Assembly (NCBI GenBank): GCA_032622095.1
Contig: CP136064.1
Coordinates: forward strand, 143,115,954 to 143,179,953
Direction of reading: 5' to 3'
DNA from: Siphonodentalium dalli
Taxonomy: Eukaryota > Mollusca > Scaphopoda > Gadilida > Siphonodentaliidae
Length of the DNA stretch: 64,000 nt
Shown here one piece after another: positions 45,101 through 57,648 of the stretch. How positions within the stretch are numbered: position 1 is the stretch's first letter; every line of letters begins with the position of its first letter. A program made the position numbers and the translations under genes. The notes below the pieces were generated by a model, which saw only the letters and a program-made list of their open reading frames with translations, did no database searches and was not told where the DNA came from.

Positions 45101-46574
45101 TGTGTTCAAGACTTAAAATAGGGCAGGTGGTCTCCAAACCATCTATAAATTGTCTTTCTTATTTGCCGTTCGCTTTTTGTAAGGTGCCGCAGGCTTTCGG
45201 AAAAGAGCCCATCCAAAGTAATTAATTATTTCCTGATCGAATAGCCTCTGCTAACAAGACAGTCAATGACCTTGGCAACGATCACCAGACTAAGGACTGA
45301 GATGACTGGGACTCGGAAGTCCATAAGAGTTAGTACTTGAGTTAGGTCCCCAGCTATGCCACTTTTTTTTTACCCTCATGAATTTGAACATAACTGAATC
45401 CCAGCCACTTAGGGACCATTCACACAGAATATGACTCAATCCTTCTTTCTCATCCAGTTTCCCATATGAGAAAACAGGTATTTAGTTATTACTGGCCTAA
45501 CTGTCAGATTCATCATTCACACTTGGCCTAGGGAGTTAGTTATCATAAACCATAGGTCATTTATTTACAAACTCTCTAACAGGCAGAGTGTTTTAGGGTA
45601 TTAATCAACAGAGCTGTCACTCCAATCAGATTTTTTTAACACTGCCATTTCATTTATTACTTTATAACCACCGTAGCCAGCAAAATGTGACTTCTATATG
45701 GTGTTAAGTAAACATTCTTTGTTCTCATGCACCTTCCTCATATCCCATAGAGCTCTGAGTATCTGCTGTTTGCATGTTCTTGATTTTTGAGAAGTCATTC
45801 TAACAATTACTATGGTGGAATAGAGTTATGGCCCTGCTTTCACAACTGTTTGACCCAGTGACCTCATTTGAACAAATCTGAATATGAGTCACCTATGGAA
45901 CATCCACACCAAATATGAACCCATTTAGTCTTATGGTGTTTAAAGAATTGTTGACTGACGGATGGACAGATGGATGGATGGACAGACGTACGACGGATGA
46001 GGAGTGATGACTATAGCTCCACCGGAGACTTCGTCTAAAAAGTATTCATCATTTTAGTTCGTGGTATGCTCAAGACTTCAGATAGTGTAGGGCGCAACAA
46101 AAACAGTAAAAATTTGCCTTTCGTATTTGCCAGCCGATTATTGCAAAGTCTCCCAGACTCCCAGCAGCCAGGAACCAACATATCCATATACATTGTTTAC
46201 TTCCTGATAGAACAACCCTCTGCCCACAGCCTCAGTTAAAACTAAGAGCATATCACTTCAGTCCGTGGTGTTTTCAGGACTTAAAATAGGGTAGGTGGTC
46301 ACAAAAATGGTTAAAATTTGCATTTTTGTTATTTGCCAGCCGCCTTTTATAAAGTGTCACATGCTGTCAGAAACCAACAGATCCTTATATTGTATAGTGC
46401 CGGATTGAATAGCTCTTCGGCACTAACATCTATTGATACAGAGAGCATAAATGTGTTCAAGACTTCAAATATAGTAGGTGTACATAAAAGAGTGAAAATG
46501 TGACAGCCGCTTGAAGTGAAGTGCCACATGATGCAAGCTTACGAGAACCAACATGGTGTGCATAAATTATCCTG
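45101..46574. repeat. Fragments of the 190-bp satellite and of pearl-like family B
   Basis: Satellite words (TTTGCCAGCCG, TAAAGTG.CACA.GCT, CAGTTAA.ACTGAGAGCATAT) occur at 45105-45270, 46045-46270 and 46280-46520. A family B core plus tail at 45790-46030 ends CCACCGGAGACTTCGTCT. Short frames here are repeat translations. Confidence 0.6.
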
Positions 46575-47810
46575 ATAACAAGACAGTCAATGACTGTGGT
46601 GTCGCTCACCAGACTGCAAAGACTGATAAGAATGGGACTCTGGAGACCACAACAGTCAGAACTTTTCATAATCACTTTAAAAGAAGTAGATCTAAACAGG
46701 ATATGTGGCTAGAGAGGCTTCATGTATGTAGATCGGTGAATATCCACCTTGAAATTACCAACTGTACACTATTGATTACCCCCTCCTCCAGCTCAACAAG
46801 TCCCCTCCTGACTGGGCTCCAGACTCCCAAGTCTTAGGTTGGAATTTCACAACCGACATCTCAAACTTTCTCAATTGTTGGAAATTTCCAATCTCACAAG
46901 CGCCTTTTTATAAAACCATTTAGACATGTTTGAAGCCCAATTATCCATGGACCCAAAACACCATGTACATGTATGTCAGATTAATCAGTCAGGTAGTTCC
47001 AAGATAGATGTTTTAATGAATTTGGTATTTCAATGATTTTAATAGACACAAAAGTGTTAACTGCCCATAGCCCCGTCATTTCTTAACAGGTTGGCCTCAT
47101 GTTAACAAATCTGAATCTCAGTCACTAAAGGATCCTCCATACTATATGTAAGCTAAATAGTCCAACCTCTCTTGAGAAGACATTTTAAGAATTACTACAG
47201 AGACATACAGTTATGTCCCTGGTCCCACCCTATTTAACCTGGTGACACCATCTGAATAAATTTGAATCCCAGACACCAAAGAACCCTTCATACTAAATAT
47301 CAGTAAAATAGACCTGATGGTCCTTGTGTAGGAAGCATATTAAGAGGGTAAACTTTCCTTCGCTTGGCCCCTATTTGACCAGGTGACCCCATTAAAAAAA
47401 ATCTGAATTGCAGTCAAACAAGAACATTCCATGCTAAATAAGCCAACTAGTTCTTGGCTCTAGCAAACATATTTTAATAATTACTATGTGGTGAAATAGT
47501 TATGTCTCTGACTCTGCCCTTATTCAAGTTTGTGATCCCATTTCACAAATCTGTCACCCAAGGTAATTTCATACCAAATATAATCAAAATAGGCCATTTG
47601 ATTCTTGCATAGAAGACATATCATGAATTACTATGGAGAGAAAGAGTAATGTAGCTGGCCTTGCACCTACTTGACCTGGTGACCCTGATTGAACAAATCT
47701 GAATCACAATCACCAAAGGAGCCTCAATATTAAATATGAGCTAAATATAGCTGGTGGTTCTTTCAAAGAACACTTTTCAAGTTTACCAAATATGTTCTAG
47801 TGAAGTGGTG
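46575..47810 (+). mobile_element. Pearl-like family B element, copy without tail
   Basis: Head 46590-46742 matches 3150-3310. Cores then match 3835-4500, including CCCCCTCCTCCAGCTCAA and TCAGATTAATCAGTCAGGTA. It lacks the 160-bp hairpin found in the copy at 3145-5735 and lacks the tetranucleotide run and tail, so it is 3'-truncated. Confidence 0.7.
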
Positions 47811-48097
47811 GATGTGGGAGTGTAAAATGTCCTGTTGAAAGATTTTAACAATACATATGATAGATTGTTGTTGTAATTGGGAATTAATGACCTCTAGCAG
47901 ATCTCCAGGGAATGTTTATAAAAATGTCAGATTTCACTTGACATGTGTAGGCATACCCAGCATACAGTTAGAGCCAATTTAAATGCTTCTTATTAATGAT
48001 TCTCTGTCAAGAATTTGAGTAAATATTATTTTTGGCACCAAGGTGGCAGAAGCAGTGAACTTGAGTAAAGGGCCATATATATATATATATATATCTA

Positions 48098-49783
48098 TCT
48101 ATACTATACTATATATTTTGAGAACTCCGTATATATATATATGTATATATGTGTGTGGGTACTTCATAGAATCCAAAACGCGTGTACAGATTGAGCTCAA
48201 ATTTCGTATGTAAGTGTAAAATCCCACTGACACGGCCGTGGTCGCGTTTTGGAGAAGCTCAGAGCACCCTTTATCCACTCCCAAATCACCGCAAAGACAC
48301 GGCGTGGGTTAATCGCGTTGATAGTTAAAGAGCGTTCATATCCGCAGTGTAGTTGATAAAGAGCGTATGTGCGTAAATGTGATTCTTACGTCTGGGTCTG
48401 GGCATGTGCGTCATTATACAGACATGAGCGTGCTGTGTGATTCTTACGTACTTATGGCTTCGTAGGAACGCGGATCGGGTCAGTTTTTCCGCCCTAGGTG
48501 ATCTTCACCTTGAGACGGGTACCCACAAATGATATATATGTGGGTGTCCTTTATAGACTGGAACCGATTGAGCTCAAACTTGCTCTTCGGGGTTAATCGC
48601 ATTGATAGTTAAAGAGCGTTCCTATCCGCAATGTAGTTGATAAAGAGCGTATGTGCGTAAATGTGATTCTTACGTCTGGGTCTGGGCATGTGCGTCATTA
48701 TACAGACATGAGCGTGCTGTGTGATTCTTACGTACTTATGGCTTCGTAGGAACGCGGATCGGGTCAGTTTTTCCGCCCTAGGTGATCTTCACCTTGAAAC
48801 GGGTACCCACAAATGATATATATGTGGGTGTCCTTTATAGACTGGAACCGATTGAGCTCAAACTTGCTACCTACCGGATGTGTCATGGACGGGTTAAATT
48901 GTGACCCCGACCTGACCTTGACCTTGAAAATTATCAATTCAAGGTCAAATCGGGTAAAATATTGAAAAACCAAAAATTAATTAAAAAAAAAAATTAAATA
49001 AAAAAATTAATATGTCATGTTTCGGACAAACAAATCCCACGGACACCGTCGTGGTCGCATTTTGGAGAAGCTCAGAGCACCCGTTCTCCAATCTGTCTAA
49101 AAAAATGGCACTGCTGTGGTTAAGACATCAACGATCTTTATATTGACATTATACGGAGGTTTTAACAATCAACGCTCTTTATTGCAATGGACGTGGCTAA
49201 ACGACTGACCACATGCGTCCGAAATACGGATGCGGATTCCAATGGACGTGGCTAAACGACTGACCCCATACGTCCGAAATACGGATGCGGACGAAATGCA
49301 ATTATCTCGACTAAAATGGCAGAATTGATCTAAGAGCTTGAAATATTATGCAGAGGGATTTCACGACGGGATTAATTGACTGTCCGCTCTGAAGTTTTGG
49401 ACGGGAACCATGAATTAACTCATTGAAAAACAAAGAATGCGTTATCTCGGAAACGGGTGGAGCTATCGACTTGAAATTTGCTATGTGAATGTATCTTGCC
49501 CCGGATACAAATTTTATCGGGTCGCCGATCCCATGCGACGCCAGATTCGCGCATGCGCAGACGAGATATCGGAAACGGGTGGAGCTATCGACTTGAAATT
49601 TGGTATGTGAATGTATCTTGCCCCGGGTACGAATTTTATCGGGTCGCCGAGCCCGTGCGACGCAAGCTTCGCGCATGCGCAGACCAGATCTCGGAAACGG
49701 GTGGAGCTATCAACTTGAAAAATGTCATGTTTCTGAAACAAAGCCATGAGACGAATTCCGCCAGTGGCGGGCTAACCTGCTAG
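48098..49783 (+). mobile_element. Helitron 4 with internal tandem duplications
   Basis: Starts TCTATACTATACTATATATT after an A. Ends with hairpin CCGCCAGTGGCGG, nine bases, then CTAG followed by T. A 284-bp unit is duplicated at 48307-48584 and 48591-48868. A 52-bp unit is doubled near 49187-49290. A 122-bp unit (GGAAACGGGTGGAGCTATC) occurs two and a half times at 49442-49725. Shares TTAAAGAGCGTT blocks with Helitron 2. No Rep/helicase. Confidence 0.7.
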
Positions 49784-50402
49784 TACTATATATTTTGAGA
49801 CTTCCGTATATATATATATATATGTGTGTACTTTATAGAATCGAAAACGGCTGGCTCGATTGAGTTCAAACTTCCCATCTAAGGGTAAAAACCCACGCAC
49901 ACCGTAGTTGTCGCATTTTGGAGAAGCTCTGAGCACCCTTTATCCACTCCCAAATCACTGCAAAGGCACGGCGGGGGTTAATCAAGTGATAATTTAATGA
50001 GCGTTTGTTTTTGACGCATCGCTATAAAGAGCGTCTGTTTACCATTCAACGTTATTGGCATCTGCAGAGAGATACACGGGAACATTGAGTGGTTTCCTAT
50101 GCGGGGAGATTTATTGGATGCCATAGTACTTACAACATCATTGTTATAGTATGTATGACACTTAGGTCAGGGCTTAGGGGGGGTAGTTATAGGCATAATG
50201 CTTCTCAGAAATCCCGGTTACAAACCAACACTCAAAATTTCGTATTTACGCAAACGCAACGTTATCGCTCGAAATTTATTATGCAGAGAGATATACGGGA
50301 ACAAGTGCTTTCCTATTTTTAGAACGCAACACATGATACCGAACAAAATTACGTCGCGTTGGTGATGGCGTTCACGACGGGATTAATTGACTGTCCGCTC
50401 TC
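49784..50402 (+). mobile_element. Helitron 5, partial, abutting Helitron 4
   Basis: TACTATATATTTTGAGACTT directly follows the CTAG of Helitron 4. The interior (AAAACGGCTGGCTCGATTGA, GAGAAGCTCTGAGCACCCTT) matches Helitron 4. 50340-50400 (TCACGACGGGATTAATTGAC) repeats 49358-49390. No proper 3' end was found. Confidence 0.5.
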
Positions 50403-50500
50403 AACTTCATGTACCCGACGAAGGCTGTATAGCCGAAAGCTAGTACGACATTAAAGATTTGATGGGTCTTTAACTTGGTGTTATCACATTGATGAGAACG
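50403..50500 (+). mobile_element. Retroelement-type tail with GGCT...AGCCGAAAGC hairpin
   Basis: CCGACGAAGGCTGTATAGCC then GAAAGCTAG, then CTTTAACTTGGTGTTATCAC, parallel to 10741-10820. The GGCT/AGCC stem between CGACGA and GAAA resembles a worn hammerhead core. See findings. Confidence 0.45.
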
Positions 50501-50563
50501 TCCTATATATATTTATTATATGATCCTAACCTTATTCCATCCAATAAACCTATTCTATAAATA

Positions 50564-51348
50564 GAGGATCTCACATGAGTTTCTATTTTATACGGAATTT
50601 ATCAACCGAGTTCACTAAATTCGATTTGAGCCGAGGTTTACCGAGGCTCAAATAGATTTTAGAGGACAAGGTTGATAAATTACGTATAAAATAGGACGAG
50701 TGTGAGATACCTTTTATCACATGATCAAATAAACCCGAAGCAACGCGAAATATTCATCGAAAACAACAATCATAAACTACAGCGATCGCAAGTTATTTGA
50801 AGAACGCCGTGACGTCATCGCACGCGCTGATATTAAACGTGTCTATTACCGATAATTATGAAACTGCTTTTATGGCCAAATTATGTGATAAATTGTGATA
50901 TTAAACGTTCGTTTAATAACAGGAAATAGTGCCAGGCGACCTTTGACTTCCGGTTAACATTCCGTACGCTACATCTCAAAATACTATGGCTTCCAATATT
51001 TTTCCCACAAACTTTCATGAATGAAGAGTTTGAAAAGTTATGTCATTAAATTTACGCCATTAAATGCACCAAAGAGTCTTTATTTATCTGGGACTATTTC
51101 TTTACGCGGGCAAACAACGAATAGTTACGTGAAACGTCATCGCATGCCTATAAAAAGAAGCCGATGTTACTTTCGCGTCCCATTTGTTGATTTAAGTGCA
51201 TTTTGTAGATGTTTTGGATCATGTAATAAATAGAATCTACCACTCGTCCCAAGTTTATAGCGGAAATTACAAAACTCGTCCAGTAAATTAGGTCTGGACC
51301 GAGCCTTTGTAAATTCCGCTATAAACTGGGGACTCGTTGTAGATCCTC
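50564..51348. mobile_element. TA-flanked DNA element with hairpins at both ends, 785 bp
   Basis: GAGGATCTCACATGAGT on the left and the inverse of GAGGATCTACAACGAGTCCC on the right, with TA at 50562-50563 and 51349-51350. Each end also folds on itself: left TTTTATACGGAATTTATCAA with TTGATAAATTACGTATAAAA (50588-50695), right TTTATAGCGGAAATTACAAA with TTTGTAAATTCCGCTATAAA (51254-51326). The + frame at 51021-51233 is unrecognised. TA flanks suit Tc1/mariner-type MITEs. Confidence 0.65.
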
Positions 51349-51384
51349 TATATATATATATATATATATATAATTGACCATGGA

Positions 51385-51798
51385 GTTAAATAAAAAAAAA
51401 ATTTAAATAATTTTTGGAGTTATGTCCCTGGCCCCGCCCACATTTGTCCCAATGACCTTATTTGAACAAATCTGAACCCCAGTCACCCAAGGATCCTTCA
51501 TACCAAATATGAACCCATTTGTCCTGATGGTATTTGAGAAGATGTTTAAAAGAATTACTATGGAGGGAAAGAGTTATGGCCCTGGCTTCGCAACTATTTG
51601 ACCCAGTGACTTCATTTGAACAAATCTGAATGTGAGTCACCTAGGGAACATCCACACCAAATATGAACCCATTCGGTCTTATGGTTCCAGAGGAGAAGAA
51701 GTTTAAAGAATTGTTGACAGACAGATGGACAGACAGATGGACGTACGAGGAGTGATGACTATAGCTTCACCGGAGACTTCGTCTCAGGTGAGCTAAAA
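51385..51798 (+). mobile_element. Pearl-like family B element, short complete 3' half
   Basis: Two cores, GACAGACAGATGGACAGACA run, and tail TAGCTTCACCGGAGAC / GTCTCAGGTGAGCTA at 51763-51797. It abuts the satellite array. Confidence 0.8.
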
Positions 51799-51804
51799 AC
51801 TAAC

Positions 51805-54072
51805 CTTTGGTCACACTCTCGGGTAATATTGAGAGCATATCATTTCAGCATGTGGTATCATCAAGACTTGAATAAGGTATTGGGTCCTCAAAATTTTGCA
51901 TTTCATATTTTCCAACCACTTTTCGTAAAGTACCATGCTCATGTTTTCTGAACCCCATTCATCTATATAAATTGTGTACTTCCTTATATATCTACCCATT
52001 GTCCATACACCCAGTTAATACTGATAAGATACCATTCCAGTTTGTGGTGTGTTCGATCTAGTCTTCAAATTGATTAGAAGTGAAACAGTGAAAAATCAAA
52101 AAAAAATTGCCAGCCACTTTATATAAAGTGTCCCTGGCTGTCGGGTAGCAACCCATCTATAACAATTGTGTATTTCCTAATAGATAGAATAGCCATTTGT
52201 CCATACCGTTGTTTGCCATTGAGAGCTCATCCAATTTGTTAGTGACGGGTTCAATAGTTTACATGGGGTAGGGGGTCCCTCAAAATTCACCTTTATCGTT
52301 TGCCATCTGCTTTCTGTAAGGTGCCACGTGCTTTCATGAATCAACCTAATCATTAAACAACATTGCATCTTTTCTGATAGAATAGCCATTTGCTAGTTGT
52401 GTGTGCAATACTTCAAATATGGATTGGAGTCCCCTATTGAAGACAAATTAGTCTTTTTCATTTGTCAGCTGCTTGTTGTACAGTGCCATAGACTTTCGGA
52501 GCCATCCCAACCATAACATATGCGTATTTCCGGAAACTATACTACCATTTGTCCACACCGGAGTTAAAACTGAGAGCATATCATTTAAGTTTGTGTCGTG
52601 TTTAAGACTTCAAGTGGGATAGCGGTGTCCTCAAAACATAGAAATTTGCATTTCGTATTTGCCAGCTGCATTTTGTAAAGTGCCCTAGGATTTTGGGGCA
52701 ACCAAACCACCCATATCAATTGATAATTCCATGATAGCATATTCAACTAAGTTTTGGAGCATATAACTTCAGTCAAAGGTGTGTTAAAGATATTAAATGG
52801 GTTAGGGTCTCCCAAAACAGTGATAATTTGCATTTCTCATTTGCCAGCCGCTTTTTGTAAAGTGTCCCAGACATTCAAGAACTAACCCATCCATAACAGT
52901 TTCTCTACACTCTTAGTTATGTTGGGAGCATATCTTTTCAGTTCATGGTGTGTTCAAGACTTCAAATGGGATAGGGTAGCCTCAAAACAAAGAAAATTCA
53001 CCTTTCGTATTTGCTAGATGCCTTTTGTAAAGTGCTCTAGGATTTTGGGAACCAAACTACTCATATAAATTGTATATTCCCTTATAGCACTATCTTTCGT
53101 TCACACACTCAGTTAACATTGAGAACATATAACTTCAGTTCATGATGTGTTCAGGTGTTAAAATTGGTTAAGGGCAACCAAAACAGTGAGAATTTGCCTT
53201 TCTTGTTTGATAGCCACTTTTTGCAATGTAAAGGGTCCCAGATATTCGGGAACCAACCCATCCATTAAAGATGTGTATTTCATTATATAACTACCATTCG
53301 TCCACACCCTCAGTTAATATTGAGAGTATATCCTTTCAGTTTTCAGTTCGTGGTGTGTTAAAGACTTTAAATGGGGTAGGGGCCCATTTAAATTCAACTT
53401 TCGCATTTGCCAGCCGCCTTTTGTAAAGTACCCTTGGATTTCGGGAAGGAAACCATCCATATAAATTGTATACTCCCTGTTAGCATTACCTTTTGTTCAA
53501 ACTGTCAGTTAATATTAAGAGCATACATCTTCAGTGCATGGTGTATTCAAGAGTTTAAATGGGTTTATAAAGGGGTCCCATAAAAAAATATATATATATT
53601 TTTAACGCCTTTGTTATTTGCCATCTGCTTTTTGTAAAGTGCCAAAGACTTTCGGAAACCAACCCATCCATAAACATTGTGTATGCCCTGATATTACTAC
53701 CTTTTGTCCACATTCTCAGTCAATATTGAGAGCAATCCTTTCAGTTCGTGGTGTGTTCAACTTTAACACTTCAATTGTGTAGGGGGTCTTCAAAACATAG
53801 TAAATTCATCTTTCTCATTTATCAGCCACATTGTGTAAAGCGACACAGGCACAAGCCACCCTTTAATACACATTATGTATTTTCGCTGATAGCACTACCT
53901 TCCGTTAACACTCTCAGTTAATATAGAGAGCATATAGCTTCAGTTCGTATTGTGTTCAAGACTTTAATCGGGTAGAGTGTTCTCGAAAAATAGAAAATTC
54001 GCCTTTCATATTTGCCATGCATCCATGTTTTGTAAAGTGCCACACTATTTTGGGAACCAACCCATCCATAAC
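51805..54072. repeat. Satellite array, about 12 units of roughly 190 bp
   Basis: Each unit carries GAGAGCATAT.(A/T)TTCAGTT, TGGTGTGTTCAAGACTT, GGGTAGGGG, TTTGCCAGC.GC.TTTTGTAAAGTG, GGAACCAACCCATCCATA and TCAGTTAATATTGAGAGC. Unit starts are near 51831, 52024, 52219, 52574, 52758, 52929, 53122, 53322, 53518, 53719 and 53927. Units are well diverged, so the array is old. It continues at 55993-56120 after an interruption. Confidence 0.85.
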
Positions 54073-54503
54073 GAGAGGCCGATCACGATCGGCAGATGTT
54101 TAAACCCATACCTTGGCGATAGTGATTAGCTATTTTCAGCTTGGATGCTAAACTCCTATCTTTTTTAAAAAGGGCCATAATTCTGTTAAAAAAAATTGAA
54201 TCAAACCAAAATTATTAACTCTATCAGATAAATATGTTTTGAGTTATTGCGGCATGCGTGAATTCTAAGTCGAAGAAGGGCCATAACTCAATATAAAAAA
54301 ACTCTGATCAAACCCACAATCGAATTCGAATTTGGGCTGAGAAACACATATACAAAATTTGGTTCCGATCGAATAAAATATGTTTGGGTTATCGCACCAT
54401 GCATAAAGTGTCTATGGACAAATGGACAGATGGACGAACGATGAGTGGTCAATCCAGACATCGAAGCTATGTGTACTATACTATGGTATGGGTACACATA
54501 AAA
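54073..54503 (+). mobile_element. Pearl-like family A element inside the satellite array
   Basis: Begins GAGAGGCCGATCACGATCGG (54073), has two cores, a short ACAGATGGACGAACG run and a tail ACTATACTATGGTATGGGTA. It lies between satellite unit 54072 and further inserted sequence. Confidence 0.8.
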
Positions 54504-54968
54504 ATCAAAATAAATGAATCATTCAATAGTGGCAAAGAGTGTAAATGAGATATCTCAGATAACAAGTATTTCTGTTAAAATATCAGGATTGTTGAAGGGT
54601 TAATTTTTAACAACAAAAATCCATACAAGTGAAGGAGGAGAAACCTGGAGATATAATATAATGAATAAATGAACAATATAATATAGCCAGTACAATTGAT
54701 CACCAGGGTTAATAATTTTAACTCTATAAAATTAGGTGAGTTTACCAGGTATATCACTTGAATATTGCTTTGATAGGTTATCACTGGAGAGATACAAGTC
54801 TATAGACAGCAAACACCAGATACCTATGTGGGAGTTAATGAACTCTGTGTCACCACTGTCATTTCATGTCTGCAGTACAGTGAGGTCAGATTATAGGAAT
54901 GTGAGACTTTATAACATGAGAGCTATGCCAGCATTGATACACACTGGGCTAACACTGTCCACACACTA
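54504..54968. other. Low-copy repeat shared with 32985-33190, then unassigned
   Basis: TCAGATAACAAGTATTTCTG, ACAAAAATCCATACAAGTGA and TTTTAACTCTATAAAATTAGG recur at 32985-33190. 54780-54960 has an open + frame of no known type leading into the microsatellite. Confidence 0.5.
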
Positions 54969-55992
54969 TGGAAATCAATCAATCAATCAATCACAATCAC
55001 AATCAATCAATCACAATCAATCACAATCAATCAATCACAATCAATCAATCACAATCGAAATCAATCAATCACAATCAATCAATCAATCACAATCAATCAC
55101 AATCACTCACAATCAATCAATCATTCACAATCATAATCAATCACAATCAATCACAATCACTCAATCACAATCTCAATCAATCACTCACAATAAATCAATC
55201 AATCACAATCAATCAATCAATCACAATAATCAATCACAATCTCAATCAATCAATCAATCACAATCAGAATAAATCAATCACAATCAATCAATCAATCACA
55301 ATCAATCACAATCAATCACAATCAATCACAATCAATCACAATCAATCAATCACAATCAATCAATCACAATCAATCTCTCAATCAATCAGTCAATCAATCT
55401 CTCAATATCTCAATCAATCAATCTCTCAATCAATCAATCTCTCAATCTCTCAATCAATCAATCAATCAATCTCTCAATCAATCAATCAATCTCTCAATCT
55501 CAAGCAATCTCTCAATCTCAATCAATCAATCTCTCAATCTCAATCAATCAATCACAATCTCAATCAATCAATCACAATCTCAATCAATCAATCAACCTCA
55601 ATCAATCAATCACAATCTCAATCAATCAATCACAATCTCAATCAATCAATCAATCACAATCTCAATCAATAAATCACAATCTCAATCAATAAATCACAAT
55701 CTCAATCAATCACAATCTCAATCAATCAATCACAATCTCAATCAATCAATCACAATCTCAATCAATCACAATCTCAATCAATCAATCAATCACAATCTCA
55801 ATCAATCAATCACAATCTCAATCACAATCTCAATCACAATCTCAATCACAATCAATCAATCACAATCAATCAATCACAATCAATCAATCACAATCTCAAT
55901 CAATCAATCACAATCTCAATCAATCAATCACAATCTCAATCAATCAATCAAAATCTCAATCAATCAATCACAATCTCAATCAATCAATCACA
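54969..55992. repeat. CAATCA/CAATCT microsatellite, about 1 kb
   Basis: CAAT, CAATCA and CAATCT words alternate. Segments are ordered: CAATCACAATCAATCA early (54969-55370), then CAATCTCTCAATCAAT (55371-55530), then a higher-order CACAATCTCAATCAATCAAT unit of 20 bp (55545-55990). The 234-codon INQSQS frame is its translation and not a gene. Confidence 0.95.
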
Positions 55993-56120
55993 AATCACAA
56001 ATATATTTCCTTATATAACTATCCTTTGTACACACCCTCAGTTAATATTGAGATCATATTCTTTCAGTTCATGGTGTGTATTAATTACTTCTAATAGTAT
56101 AGGGGGACGCCAAAACATAG
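55993..56120. repeat. Resumed satellite unit
   Basis: CACCCTCAGTTAATATTGAG and TTCTTTCAGTTCATGGTGTG match the array that stopped at 54072. This places the pearl-like element and microsatellite as insertion or expansion within one array. Confidence 0.7.
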
Positions 56121-56414
56121 AATATATTTGAACTAAAGCCACATTGGCCAGACTAGTTTATGAGATATAAAATACAATATACATTTTTCTATATTTTGGT
56201 TGATTTAGAGGAACACTATAAACAATAACTGTGGTAGCAACAGTGATTTTGTTCTGTGTATGGTTAGTCTACATTATGTGTCGTTAGTAACAAATACTTT
56301 TAGTCCGATAGCTAATAGGGGTACCCTTGCACCCCCCCCCCTGGGACTTAACTTCACCCCACTCATTTTGTTCCTTATTATGTCCTTCAACTTTTAAGCA
56401 ATGTTAATAAGAAC

Positions 56415-56470
56415 GAGAGGCCGATCACGATCGGCAGATGTTTAACCCATACCTTGGCGATAGCGACTAG
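56415..56470 (+). repeat. Family A 5' end signature, third copy
   Basis: GAGAGGCCGATCACGATCGG, then GATGTTTAACCCATACCTTG and GCGATAG. No cores follow directly. The next family A 3' half is at 58115-58519, so either an end remnant or an element split by about 1.6 kb. Confidence 0.75.
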
Positions 56471-57648
56471 TCATAATTGATAATTTGTCAAAGATATGAT
56501 CACAGGAATTAAACCATATATCAGTACCCAACTTGAAATCAAAAGCTCAAATAATTTGTCTTAAGGAAGGGTTAAAGTATTTGGGGTGGGGAGGAGTAGT
56601 TTTAAATCTCATAACTCTGTCCCTATTCACCCAAGGACCTCTCACTGTGAGATCCAATGGTTTAGTGATTTCGGAGGAAATGTTTAGGAGTTTAAGTTAA
56701 CTCATTGGAAGCAAAAGTGATAAATCCCTATCTTTAACACTTTTGACATGCCAGATATTCAAAATTTATTCACTTCTAAAAAGAAATTATAATTTGTTGA
56801 CAAGCCAGACTGCTTAGAATGACATACATGTAGGGGATTCCATCTCATATTTAAATGGTACTTTAATTACCCCCCCCCCTTCCCCCATTCTCCCCAGTTA
56901 TTTCTTTATCAAACATGGACAGATATAAGATCAGATCTGACCTGTGTATTAAATAAGACTAAGTGTTTCATAACAGGGGTATATGCATGGTTTTCAAAAA
57001 TATATGTAGTTTATACAATTCAAAAGTATTATCTATATAATGTTATACAGACATAATATGATGAGGATGCTTGCCCCCTATGACCACTAAATCGTTCATA
57101 TAAAAGAAAGTAAGTTAGCCCTCAATTAAATGGTTTCACACATTACAATGTTTTACAAGTAGCTTGGACACTAAAAGCCACAACCTTCAATGTTAATCTT
57201 CTAAGTGCTCTGTGGCCCCTAAAATTCAATCAACCATGAAAATATGAACAAATGGGAAAATAAGGTTCCTGGAAACACTAACATCTACCATATTGATTTT
57301 CAAAACAAGTCATCACTTACAATAGTCATGTATATTTATCTGCCTGATTCCCATTGCATAGATAAATCATATTGGCCATCAGCTGTTATTTTAATTTCAA
57401 ATTGAAAGCACATGTCTGAAGGGTTAATATATTTTTCAAAAATCAATTAATCAGTCAAAACCAAAATTGATATAAGTGAATAGTGTGCAAAGATACCCAA
57501 CAGATATTAAGAGATATGAGGAAGTGTCCATGTACATTATAGCATGTGTCTATGGAAACCTTGGAAAGGGTTAATTATTTTTGAAACAAATTAATGGAAT
57601 TTAGAAGACACTAAGTCTTATATAGGTGAGTGGGGGCTCTTATCTCAC
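56471..57648. other. Probable intronic or intergenic sequence
   Basis: AT-rich with a C-run at 56870-56883 and GGGTTAAT phrases shared with 34600-34850. A minus stretch at 57140-57220 between TTTTAG and TTGTAATG could be an exon but has little support. Confidence 0.4.

Noticed and set aside
42793-46000. SH2 exon of the RIN-like gene
   Set aside because: Minus-strand frames were read for an FLVR-type core and none fits; the frame after the acceptor-like site at 43155 has no SH2 features.
49311-49783. Arginine-rich frames of 77-121 codons on both strands
   Set aside because: They come from the 122-bp tandem repeat inside Helitron 4 and repeat the same peptide.
51805-54072. CRISPR-like array
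   Set aside because: Units of 190 bp diverge along their whole length with no constant repeat and variable spacer; it is a satellite in a eukaryotic genome.
54736-55672. Frames of 178 and 234 codons rich in I, N, Q, S
   Set aside because: Direct translation of CAATCA repeats, in which stop codons cannot form in these frames.
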